Below are positions 32,786 through 43,958 of a stretch of 64,000 nucleotides of DNA, piece after piece. The stretch's first letter is position 1; every line of letters starts with the position of its first letter. The notes under the pieces are model-generated. The model made no database searches and was not told where the DNA came from. It worked only from the letters and a program-made list of their open reading frames with translations. Source of the DNA: Sceloporus undulatus (taxonomy: Eukaryota > Chordata > Lepidosauria > Squamata > Phrynosomatidae); contig NC_056527.1 of assembly GCF_019175285.1 (NCBI RefSeq), forward strand, positions 120,739,273 to 120,803,272, in the 5' to 3' direction. A program made the translations under genes and the position numbers.

Positions 32786-33003
32786 GGGGCATCTGCACTG
32801 CAGAATTAATGCAGTTTGACACCATTTTGCCAAGGCTGAATGCTACAAAATCCTGGGATTTGTAGTTCTGTAAGACGTTTAACCTTCTCTGTCAGAGAGC
32901 TCTGGTGCCACAACAAACTACAGATCCCAGGATCCCATAACATGGAGCCATGGCAGTTAAAGCAATATAAAACTGCATTAATTTTGTACTGTAGATGAAG
33001 CCC
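32786..33003. mobile_element. Palindromic MITE family A, full copy
   Basis: Both arms are present, from GGGCATCTGCACTGCAGAAT to TTGTACTGTAGATGAAGCCC, with TCCTGGGATTTGTAGTTCTG and AACTACAGATCCCAGGATCC as inner arms and CTCTGTCAGAGAGCTC at the turn. Confidence 0.85.
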
Positions 33004-33200
33004 TGCATAGGATTTGCATTCTTAGACAAGATATCTCACTTCAATCATGTCTAATTTTAAGTGATTTTATCGCATTTTATAATGTTGTTGCTAAGTTTTA
33101 AGGGAGGGGATAAGGGGATTGTGTAATTTTATTTGTGTGTGTCTCTATGTATTTCACTTATGTACTTTTTATGTTGTATCCCCAAAGGGATCGAGGCAGG

Positions 33201-33202
33201 AT

Positions 33203-33241
<39 letters not shown>
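33201..33241. repeat. (AAC)n microsatellite
   Basis: About 13 AAC units, preceded by a LINE-tail-like GATCGAGGCAGG. Confidence 0.97.
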
Positions 33242-33242
<1 letters not shown>

Positions 33243-34278
33243 TACACTTGCATGAAGGGCTGGTTCTTCTCACAGAGCAAAGGCCAGGATCCAACCACTA
33301 CCCTTCACTATCCAAATACCTGAAGAATCAGGACTTTCTCTTCCTCTACCCCACTGAATCCCCCTTTTAAACCTCCTCCAGAGGGGTCTTCCAGACCCCA
33401 AACAATGGTGGTTGGTGGTTTCCATATCAGGGTTGCAGCAGGGATGGTGAATCCATTCTGGGTTTTAGTCCAAACTTGAAAGGAGCTTTCCAAGGGATGG
33501 AGTCTATCCCCAAAATAGGTTCAGCACCTTGGAAAATGCCTTTTAAATGTGGATTCCCATTGACATCTGTGAGCCACCTGCTGTTACTGCTCCCAAGAAA
33601 AGGGTTTTTGGGGTGCTAGAGGAACAAACTCCAGAGATTGGGAAAGGTTTGGACATTCTAGTTGAAGCAAAGGGACCCAAAATAAGGGTGTGATAGGATT
33701 AAAAATCCCCTGGCTGGTTTCAAAAATACTTTCTCCCCCCCCCCCCCAAGGGAGCAAAAGACAGTCTGAAAGTGGGCATTTCAGCTCATGGTATGATCTC
33801 TCCCCTTTAAAAAAGCTTCTTTTGGTTTGACCAAAGGTGACTTTAGGACAAGGCTGTTGCTGCTGTGTCTCAGAAAAGGTCCCTTCCAAGCTCTTCTTTG
33901 CTTCCAGATTCTGCTGTCTAAACATCTGCTCATCCTTTTCTATTAGTTAATTAGAATCTGTCTAAGTAGACATCGCTTTAACCCAGGATCACTACAAAAC
34001 ACAGTTCATAGTGCATGCAGAAATCATTTGACAGAGACAACTTCCTTTTGTTTTTGTTTTAAAGGACATCACAGCAAGAATTCCCCAAGACCTGTGCAAA
34101 AAGCTATTCAAGTTCACCTGAGAGGTGAGGTACCTGTTTGCACCAAGGAACTGATGCCTTGGTGCATGCTTTTTGCAAAGGTCTTGATTTTGCAAAGGCA
34201 AAATGATTTCTCTGCCCCAGTTGGAGCCAAGGCTTTGGAGAGACACTCAGAAGGTATTTTCAAAGAAGCTGCCCTTAC

Positions 34279-34329
34279 CTGGTCCACAATTTCCCCATCC
34301 TTGGCATCCTGCAGGTACCCTTCGGCCAT
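34279..34329 (-). other. Orphan exon-like segment, 17 codons with donor
   Basis: On the minus strand an ATG in strong context (GCCATGG, 34329-34327) opens a 17-codon frame MAEGYLQDAKDGEIVDQ that ends exactly at CAG followed by GTAAGG (donor at 34278-34277). A TATA-like TATTTAAA lies about 300 bp upstream (near 34626-34637). The acidic short N-terminus would suit a cytoplasmic tail of a type II membrane protein such as the C-type lectins CLEC4F/CD207 that flank FIGLA in human, but no transmembrane or lectin exon was found downstream, so the identity is unknown and it may be chance or a lncRNA exon. Confidence 0.25.
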
Positions 34330-34902
34330 GGCTTCCAGTCCTTTGCTGGCAACCCAAGAAGACTGTGGTGGTGCCTGTATGCTCTAGAGTTCCCTCTTCA
34401 AGGACCTGCTGAGGAAGGAGGGAAGGACTGTGTGAGTGAATGTGGAAAGAGCTCCCGGAGCATCTGTGCGCAACAACGTCAAGGCTGAGGTCACTGGAGG
34501 GAGAGAGGCATAGCATGCAGACTGGGGAGTACTAGGCAGCCCTTTAATCCCTGCCTTGGCTGAGCAAAGAGATGAGGAGCAAAGATAAATAATTCACCCC
34601 TGGCGCAAAGGATCCCAGGGCCTGGGCTTTAAATAGAGATGCCAGGTGGGGTGTTTTAGAGGCCCAGGGGTTTCCCCAAACTCCCGAGTGCTTCCGCCTA
34701 TCTCTGGCACACAGGAGTGGCACATGGGGTTTAGGGCAACCTATTTATTTTGGTGAGGTTGCTTCACCTTCAGGGCTGTGACTCAGTGAGGAGCTGCATG
34801 CGGTCTAGGAGCAGAGTTGTGGAGCACAAGCCAGGGACAAACCGGTGCTCCAGGGTCAGGGTCCAGAATGTGCACTTTCAATATCTGGCTGCCCATCTGT
34901 GG

Positions 34903-35350
34903 ATATATCCACACAACAGAATTACAGCGCTTCGATGCCACTCTAAGGGCCATGGCTCCATTCTATGGAAACCTGGGTTCTGTCCTTTCTGGAGAGACTG
35001 AGAATTCTCTGCTAGAGAGCTCTCTCTGTGTGTTGTATACCTTTGTTTATGGTGACGCTATCATAGGGTTTTCTAGGCAAGATTTGTTCAGAGGAGGTTT
35101 GCCATTGCCTTACCCTGAGACTGAGGGAGTGTGACTTGCCGCTGAGTGGGTTTTCATGGCCAAGCTGGGAATCGAACCCTGGTCTCCAGAGTCATAGTCC
35201 AACACGCAAACCACTGCAATTTGCAGAGCGAAATAGAGAGAGAGAATTTTCAGGCCCATCCCCAGAAAGCTACACATCCCAGGATTCCATAGGACAATGC
35301 CACAGGTGTTAAATTGGTACGAAAGCACTATAAATGTGCAGTGTGGCTCC
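34903..35350 (-). mobile_element. Family A MITE interrupted by a minus-strand SINE
   Basis: The left MITE arm is 34903-35030 (CACTCTAAGGGCCATGGCTC, GAATTCTCTGCTAGAGAGC). The right arm resumes at about 35220 (CTACACATCCCAGGATTCC) and ends near GTGCAGTGTGGCTCC. A Sauria-type SINE in reverse orientation fills 35030-35218. Confidence 0.7.
35030..35218 (-). mobile_element. Sauria-type SINE, reverse
   Basis: Reverse layout TTCAGAGGAGGTTTGCCATT, CCAAGCTGGGAATCGAACCC, TGGTCTCCAGAGTCATAGTC. Sits inside a family A MITE. Confidence 0.75.
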
Positions 35351-37935
35351 TCCTTGGCTGGCTGCCTGTCTATCTGTCTAGCTTTGCCAGTCTCTTTCTC
35401 TGTGTGGGAGTCTTTCAGATAGAGGATTAGGAGAAGATGTCTGTGGCTTAAGTTCTGGGAAAGGAGATTAGGCCGGAGGTGCGGCTCAGTCAAAAACAGC
35501 TCCCTATAAGAAACGGAAGGGCAAAGTGAGGCCCTGGGGCCACAGCACTGTATTTGTGGCCCTCAAACCCCCAGTTTGCTGCCCAGGTTTCAAAAACAGG
35601 GGGGACGTCTTGACAACTCTTAAGGCTGGAAAACGGCTGCAACATTATAAGTCATCTTATCCCCATCCAGAAAGAGAAGCAACACGGAGGGAATAGCATT
35701 TACCTTTCCACTTGCCTCTGTTGCTCTGAACCGGAACTGAACCGGAACAACTTCAGTTACGCAAATCTGGAGTCAAGCCAGAAAAGAAATATAGTGTTTT
35801 AATTTCCTTGTTCTATCGTCAGATAAGGACACAATGCTTACTGTAAAACACTTGCCAGACATTAATGATGTTGCAATGCAGTTACACAAACTCAGGGAGG
35901 ACTGGGCTTCCCGATGGCCATTAGCCAAAGCTGCCTAAAGGAGCTTCTCTGTCTGGGAGTAGTCTACCTTGGAGTACCAAATGCGAGGAAGCAGCGGGAG
36001 GGCCTGCCTCCACTATACACTACTTGTGGAAGAGTGGATGTTGCTGTCCATGTGTCGGTATGTATGGTGGTCCATTAGGCGAGTGCCCTTTCAAAAAGAA
36101 TAAGTATGATTGCAAAGAAAGGAAACAGGAAAGAGGGAAGGAAGGAAGGATAAGGGAAAGAGAAATATGCATAATGTGATTGATATGCATTGATATAAGC
36201 TGACCGTATTTCCAAAAAACTCCCTTTTCTAGAGGTTTATAAAATATATGTCCATTCACAGCTAAAGCAATGAAACGCATAGAATGAGAGAGAGTGAATC
36301 TTGTCCTCTCCTGAACTTTGCAAAAGCAAGCAGGGCCCTCAGGATGCTCGGATCTGTCCATGTAGCATTGCATCTCATGGGCATGTGGCAAGAGGAATAG
36401 AAGTGTGTGTATGTATGTGTGTGTGTGCGCGCGTAGTGGGGTGTTGCTGGCCACGTGTCTGGGCGCATGGCCATTCATTAAATGGGTGCCCTCTAAAGCG
36501 GATAATCAGCTCTGGGATCTCATGTGACAGCAGCACCAAGGGCTTCTGCCTATTCAGAGCTCCCTTGCTCACTTTCTCAATCTGTGTGTGTTTGTGTGTT
36601 AGCTGCACTGTGGCAGAAGCAAAATCTGGGAAGAGGGATCATCGGGCGGGGAAGAGGACCCATGCCAACCAAAGGAAGATGCAGCAAAAGGGAAGAAGCG
36701 GCAGCGATGCCCGCCTGGCTTCTTTGGCAGTGCCCCAACCCAGTCACTCGCTTGGCTTTCCATTCACTCTGCTAAGTACGTGATCGGAGGCACACACGGC
36801 AAGAGAGCGCAAGAGGGAGGCGCGCATGAGCAAGGCCTGCTCCGCTCTTGTGTCCAATGGAATAAGCAACGCAAGAGGAAAGAGGTTAAGGGCAGCGTGG
36901 CGCTGGTGCGCTATTAATTCTATCAAATCGAGATTATATGGATTGCCACAACTACAAACAGAGGCAGCAGTGCGGGGGGTGGAAGGGAGAAGCATTATCC
37001 CCAACTGACCCCCTTCAGATAAGTCCAACGTGGCACAGGATTTAATCCTGCATCCCGTCCTTCGTTGCTGCAACACTGTGCAAGTTCTGAGCTGCAGCCG
37101 GATGAAGAATGCTGTGACTGTCGAAAGATTCCACATTGCTACACCAGTTTTGAAGACAGGTGAAGGAGAGGATGGAAAAAGCAAATGGACACATAAACCC
37201 AGAGGAGACGAAGCTAGATTATTTCCATTTTTAAATACATAACAACATTTGAGTTGTCGATACGACTGCCAGAAATTATGGTATGCAAAACTACAAAATG
37301 CAAGTTGAAAATGTGATTGCAAGGTTAAAACTGAAGCCAATTACAAATAGAGAAGAAGAGATAATAGAGCTATTCATTTATCAAAGTATCAGACCCAAAA
37401 CTGAAATGTTGTACGGTGGAGGGCATGCATCCGTCATTCCATCAATGTATTGTAAAAACAAAGACCATTTTCCTTCAAATGAAAAGCAAGGAGAATTACT
37501 CTGATGGAAGGAATCAGGAATCCCATTCCTCAGTCTAGTCCACCAAACTCCATCCTAACGTTCCCTGTCTTCCAGTTTTGGGGCAATTTCAATTCTTGTT
37601 CGTGCAAGAAATAGTCCAATTCATTGTTTGTGGTTCAAGTGTTTGTTTTCATCAATGCAAACAGAGAGTAACAAAAGAGAAGGGGAAGGAGTTATTTTTG
37701 TTGTATAACTGATTACAGTACTTTCATTTATCTGTATTCCTCAAAAAGAAGGCTGTGAAGATATCGCAGCAAGGTAGACATGGCTGCATCCACACTGGAG
37801 AAATAACCCGGTTTGGCACCACTTTTAACTCTTTCTGGCTCAAGGCTATGGAATTCTGGGAGTTGGAGCTTGTTGTGGGCCCAGAGAGGAGCATGATTAC
37901 AAACCCACTTTTTTGGATGCAGTATGGAGGGATTT

Positions 37936-38160
37936 TGGAGCCATCATGGCATAGTGGACTATGACTCTGGAGACCAGGGTTCGAATCCCAGCTCAGCCAT
38001 GGAAACCCACTGAGAGACCTTGGGCAAGTCCCACTCTCTTGGCCTCAGAGGAAGGCAATGGCAATGCCGCTCTGATGAAACTTGCCAAGAAAACCCCATG
38101 ATAGGTTCACCTTAGGGTCACCATAAGATGGAAATGCCTTGAAGGCAACAAGAACAACAA
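37936..38160 (+). mobile_element. Sauria-type SINE with target duplication
   Basis: Well-kept head GGAGACCAGGGTTCGAATCC, body GACCTTGGGCAAGTCCCACT, end AGGGTCACCATAAGATGGAA. Flanks TGGAGGGATTT and TAGAGGGATAT look like an aged target duplication in a family A half copy. Confidence 0.75.
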
Positions 38161-39117
38161 TAGAGGGATATTAAAGCCTCAGGTTATAAAGCAGATTTAT
38201 GCCATTGTGGGAGTACTATGGAACGTAACAGGATCCAGAAAGTTGCAAATCATGTCCTTGCCCTACATTTCCAAAGGGATGAGTAATGTGAGACAGGCCT
38301 TTCCAGTCTCTGCAGAGCTCAGTTAGTGTCAATGATCTTTCTAGGTCTGGTTCCATTCTGTCTTTCTAGCAGCCTAGAACAATTCTGCTAGGGAGCTCAA
38401 ATGCCTTTAAGGACCTCATGAAACTACAAATCCCAAGATCCAATAGAATGAACCCACGGCAATTCAAGTGGTATGAACCAGATATAGACAGATGCACTCC
38501 TGGGCATAAGGCCTAGATCAAGGGTGGCCAAAATGTGGCCCTGGGGCTGTATGTGGCCCCTAAGCTGCTTTTATGGGCTCCGATCCCAACAGATTCCCCC
38601 GTCTGCCCTTTTCCTGGCATTTCTTGAACACTTCCCAATTGAAATGTTGAGTTCCCATGCCAGTTTAGGGGGGCACTTTGGATGCCAAGGAGATGGCCAA
38701 AGCCCCCTTCATTCACCCCTGACATAGATATTCCTGAGGAACAGTCTCCCTCCAAAGGGCTCCTTTCGACCGTCTTAGGTCTCCTGCACCTAAAAGCACA
38801 GACAATTTAAGGGCATTTTAAAGAGGAACATTTCCGCAGGGCAGCCTCTCAAGGAACCTTTTTTATTGCAATTTAATCATTAAGTGTTCTCTGGTATCGC
38901 CAGTTTTATCATAATCTCTTCCTAATGACTGCCATGCCGAACTTCTAATCTAATCTGGAAATAATACCAATTAGACTGGCCTCTAATAAATGCAATAAAT
39001 AGATGTGATAAAACAAATAATAAACTGAAGATTTAGGATTAGATGGGGGGGGGGTTGTTCCCATTCAGGAAAAATATGTGAAGGTTGAGAAAATTCATTC
39101 CCTGGAAAACCGTCAAT

Positions 39118-39298
39118 CTGAGCCAGTGTGGAGCAGTAGTTTGGAGACCAGGGTTCAAATCCTTGCTCAGCCATGGAAACCAATTGGGAGACCTTGGGCA
39201 AGTCACATGCTCTCAGCCTCAGAAATCCCCATGATAGGGTCACCATAAGTCAGAAATAACTTGAAGGCACACAACACACAACAGCAGCAGCAACAACA
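39118..39298 (+). mobile_element. Sauria-type SINE
   Basis: Head GAGCCAGTGTGGAGCAGTAG and GGAGACCAGGGTTCAAATCC; tail GTCACCATAAGTCAGAAATA and a CA-rich end. A short (CAA)-rich scrap at 39375-39415 and a decayed copy at about 39850-39995 follow. Confidence 0.75.
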
Positions 39299-41545
39299 AT
39301 TTTTCTCTATGGTTAGGCCTCATGCATCCACTTCAGGACATCACAGTTTGAGAAAGACATTGATACACCAGACAGTGTCTTGGAGGCACAAAACAACAAC
39401 AGCAACAACAACAACAGATTAGGGAGGAGCAACTGAAGTGGCCTTGAAGCCTCATTTTCTGCCATGGGACTTTCTGAAAGAGAGCAAAATAGGCTGGCAA
39501 AACATTCAAAAACTCAGAAGCATCTAGAGGTCCACTTCTGGATTAGAAAACCAGGTGTTGTTGACTGCTCCACAGCCCCATGGCGGCATGTGGGGCCCTA
39601 AGTCCAATGCAGGTTTTAAAGGGGGCTTGTAAAAAACGGTCCACGGTGCTGAACATTATCTTCCCAAATAGGTCCTTGGAGAGAAACTTCTTAGCAAGCC
39701 AAACCCTGCTGCCATGGGTTCCCTGCCCCACGGACTCAGGGTCCAACCGCTGCCATGGCTGCAACCTATTTTGAAAGTGAAGCTTCCAAGAAAAGCAATC
39801 CATGTTCTCATTTTGGATAAGAAAAGGATCAGGCAGAGACTGAAGTTCATCAAATCTGTTTTGAGGGGGTTCAGTTCCAGGCTTGGCCATGAAATGTCCA
39901 TTGAGGGACTTTGGGTGAATCACATACTCTCAACCTTCGGGTCGCCAAAAGTCATAAAACTACTTGAAGGCTCATGACAATGACAACAACAACCTGGTTG
40001 CAACTCTTCCCTTTGCTCATCCCTGGTGCAGAGATATGTGTTCATGGGGGACTTTCTGAACCATGAATGAGACATCAGAGGCATGATCCCCAAAACCAGC
40101 TCCTTCCCACCACTTCTGTTTCCAGCATGAATTCCCCTTTCCTCTCTCAACCACTTTCAAGAGCGATCTCTGAATCACTGGCATTAGGAGAACACATGTT
40201 GCTTTAGAAACTTCCAAACTTTCAAGAAGGTGGCTGTAAATCATCATATGGATGCCCTGCCATCCAAAATTAGCCCTATTGCAAGTGTTGGGTGCAATTT
40301 CCCCTTCAGACAGTTTGTATTTATTTATCTGGGAGATAAAATAATATGCCAATGACACGGCTGCCATCCTTTCAATATCTCCCTGGGGCATTTGTTACTT
40401 CCAACTGTTCTGTCTTGGTGGCTGGCAGTACTCTTTGGTGTTAGCATTTTCTTATCTGGACTACTAACTCTTTGTAACAACTGCCAGACCGGCTGTAATC
40501 CACTCTCTTGTTTCTCCCTTCATCGTGCTGCATAACCTGTAACTGACCCAGATTGAATTAACTACTCCATCCATAGTCCTTGCTTTCCAACCACCTGGTT
40601 CCTGGGGCACTTGCTCACTGGAGCATAGAACAGACTGTTGCATAATAGATCCATAAATATATCTTTGACTTCTTAGATTATTTACTTATTCAGCATAAGT
40701 AACTATGAGCCCATACAGACAGGCCAGAATAAAGCTGCTTCAGGTCACTTTGGAGGAATGCTGTTTAAATGATGCATGCGTCCTAAGAGGCCAGAAGCCA
40801 TGCCAAAGCCATGCTCCAGTCCTAAGGACAGGGTCTGCCAAACAGCCTGGACCTGAGCCATAATCTCCACCTTTCGTGACGTTCTCCAGGTGGCATAGAA
40901 GGAAGTAAACTTCCAGTAAAGGAAACAACAAACCAACACCATTTTGGGGAAATCTAAACCACAAGCCTCCTTTGCAGAAATTCCTTGGATCTGGATGTTG
41001 GGAATAGTCAGTCATTTCAGGACAATGTTGACTTCAGGGAGAAAGAGCGAGGAAGGAAGAAGGGAGAGGAGCGATGGAGGAGGAGGAAGAAACTGCACTC
41101 ATCTGCTCTGCTTATAGCAACATGACTGACAATGGCTGCAGGAGATGTGGGTTTCTTGCAAGGGACTCAATGGCATCTTCTTCAGTAGTAAAAGCAGCCT
41201 TTAGGCCTCACAGGGGCTCTTAAGGCTGGAGTGGCACCATCAGGCACCAAAGAGAGAGTGCCATTTTAAAATATTGCACACAAACACACATACCGTTAAA
41301 ACCACAACTGAAAGCAAATTAATCAATACAGCTGCACAAGTACAGACTCATACTGTATATACAGACACATATATACCTATAAATACACACACACACTTTT
41401 AATGCAACCTTTTTAATGGTTGCAAGGCTTCATTTGTTTTTAGTTGTGATTACAATGCTTTTTACTGTTTAATGTGTTCTTCGCGATGCTGGATGCTCCC
41501 ACACTGCACTGAGCATTTTAGCCACCTATACAAAATTGCACCTGG

Positions 41546-41752
41546 GGCTGCATCTGCACTGCAGAACTAATGCAGTTTGACACCACTTTAACTGTCATGG
41601 CTCAATGCTGTGGAATCCTGGGATTTGTAGTTTGTTGTTGCACCAGAGCTATCTGACAGAGAAGGCTAAATAGCTCACGAAATGGCAAATCTCAGAATGC
41701 CATAGCATTGTGCCATGGCAAAGTGATGTCAAAGTGCATTGATCCTGCAGCA
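41546..41752. mobile_element. Palindromic MITE family A, full copy
   Basis: Both arms are present, starting GGCTGCATCTGCACTGCAGA and ending near TGCATTGATCCTGCAGCAG, with GGGATTTGTAGTTTGTTGTT in the left inner arm and the ATCTGACAGAGAAGG centre. Confidence 0.85.
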
Positions 41753-43024
41753 GAATTGGGCACCTTCAGATGTTGTTGTTGTTTTTAATGGAGAAGTGTG
41801 ATAAAAATGCAGTTGGAAAGGCAAAGGTCCCCTCTCCTTTCTCTCATTCTTATGCAAACACACACACACACATCCCTCTGTCCCAAATTTTTTGCTCACC
41901 AACATTCAAAGTGGGGCGAATAAACAGCTTCAGTGAATCTCTGCTTCTAAGCCAGGGACAGGATTTGGCCATCCAGTTGTTGTTGAAGAGGCAGATGTTG
42001 GCTCCTATGTCATTGGGACAGGCGATCCATTCAGTGTTTCAGTTAGGATTTTAAAAGAGTGCATCTGTTTTGACAAATAAGATTCAGCCAAGGAAAGCTC
42101 CTTTAAAGTGTGGGTATCAATGGTAGGAAAACAAGGTTCCTCGTCTGTCCAACGTTTTGTGACATCTCAGCAATTTAACTAGTGTTGGGGAGTATTAAGA
42201 GCACTTTAATGTATTGCAGGAGTGGTCATTACCAAGAATTTTATCCCAGCAATAACTTCCTTCTTTTTAATGGCTTGGATTTCCAGTCACCCTTTTCCCA
42301 AAATGCAAAACATCCCATCAGACAGAAACTCCAGAGTCCAACCCCTTTCCTCCCAACTCCGCACTTGAGTCCCTGTTTTGGGAAAGAGCTGTCCTCTTAA
42401 GGAAATTAATAATGATAATGATAGTAGTAATGGTAGTAGTAATGGTGATAATAATAAGGTTCAGTTGTGTGTAGAACCCAGGGTCTTTTGCAAGGCTCCA
42501 TTCAGATTTGTTAGGTTACCAAATATCTGAAGGCTCTCCCTCAGGGAAATTTCCTACATGCCTTCGCCCTTCGCCACAAGATTTGCATGCTATGCCAGCT
42601 GTTTGCACAATGCGCCAACTGAGCTGGCTTGGATTTGGGGAACCGGCGTATGGCAACCAGTCTTTATGTGAAAGTTGTCAAACCAATGATTCCCACTCAC
42701 TTTGCCCAACTTGCTCACACAAGTCATGAAAGCTCTTTAAAAGGAGGACGGAGATCCCTGGGAAGTGTTTCCTAACCATTTGGAGACGGGCGACCGAGGG
42801 ACTTACCCTCACCTTGCCTGGAAAGGAGCCTCACCTGTTCCCAGAATCGTAGCCTAAGCTTCCCAAAGGAGTGGCAACCACTGAAGGAGGGAATAAAGGA
42901 ATAAACCAACTGATTTCCCAGTCCTCTCTGCCTTTTCTTGAACTTGAGCTGGGCAACCTGGGAATACTGGGAATACTCAGGATACTTAAGCAATCTGGTG
43001 TCTTGGGCGACTGAGTCAAGCCCT

Positions 43025-43150
43025 ACATCTCATTGAGTTGATTTTCTTTCTATCAGGCTTCTTCATTGTCCAGATCTCACATCCAGACATGGTGATGGGA
43101 AATGCTATGGCTTGGACGAACATAACTTTAGTGTTAATATGAGATAATAG
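43025..43150 (-). mobile_element. RTE-like LINE scrap
   Basis: The reverse strand carries the same region in decayed form (CATTGTCCAGATCTCACATC, CAGACATGGTGATGGGAAAT, GCTATGGCTTGGACGAAC). Confidence 0.5.
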
Positions 43151-43803
43151 AGTCTTTCAAATAGTCTGGACTCAACCTGTGTAGGATTTTAAAGGTTGTA
43201 ACCGGAACTTCAAATTCTGCCCAGAAATCTCTTGCAAATGCCTATTGAAAAGTGGATAAACCAAACATGGTCAAGTCACGGTAAATAACTTTGGGTGAAA
43301 GCCGTCCTGGGTCAACCTTGAAAGTCGTTGGCAGAAAAGCAAAGCCCTGTAAGCTACACTACGGAGGAGTTAAAGGCAAGAGGATTTCCTGTGACTTTAT
43401 TCATGGAATGAGGTTAAGCTGGTCAATAATGCGCCTTCAGTGCATCATGAGCAGACATTTCGAAATTGGGGGGGGGGGATCATGACATAGAAGCAAACAG
43501 AATACCATTTCAAATCAAAACCTATTTGCACCAATTTGCAAGTATATTACCTGCCAAAAACATAACTGACATAAAAGACATATTGAAGCTAAAAAAAAAA
43601 TCCATATATCCAAACTATACCCCAGATAAAAGTATAAATAATATAAGCAAAGAGCCTTGTCGGGTCACTAGAATCATTGAATTTATTCAAGGATCAAATT
43701 GCATGGTTTAAGACTCGAGACACAATTGCAGGCTGGTCATATTTTAATAGCAACTGAAACAAAGAGAGACCCAAGATTCTTGCAGAATTGGCACTGGTTG
43801 CAG

Positions 43804-43958
43804 CAGGGACGTAGCCAAGGGGGGGATCTTGGGTCCGGACCCCCCCTTCCATTAGAAAAATGAATGGTGTGTGCTGCTGCGCCACCGCACTCAAGCCCCA
43901 TTATAATGATGGCACTTAGTCTGGACTCCCCCCTTCCTAAAATCCTGGCTACGTCCCT
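43804..43958 (+). mobile_element. hAT-type MITE with 8-bp target duplication
   Basis: Short element with inverted ends CAGGGACGTAGCCAAG and CTGGCTACGTCCCT. The 8-bp sequence GGTTGCAG occurs on both sides (43796-43803 and 43959-43966), the hAT target-duplication length. No coding capacity. Confidence 0.75.

Noticed and set aside
36744-37340. 198-codon open minus frame
   Set aside because: No recognisable domain or splice context; probably chance, though it is longer than most here.
38519-38745. Another hAT copy starting AGGGTGGCCAAAATGTGGCC
   Set aside because: The left end looks hAT-like but no matching right end or target duplication could be confirmed.
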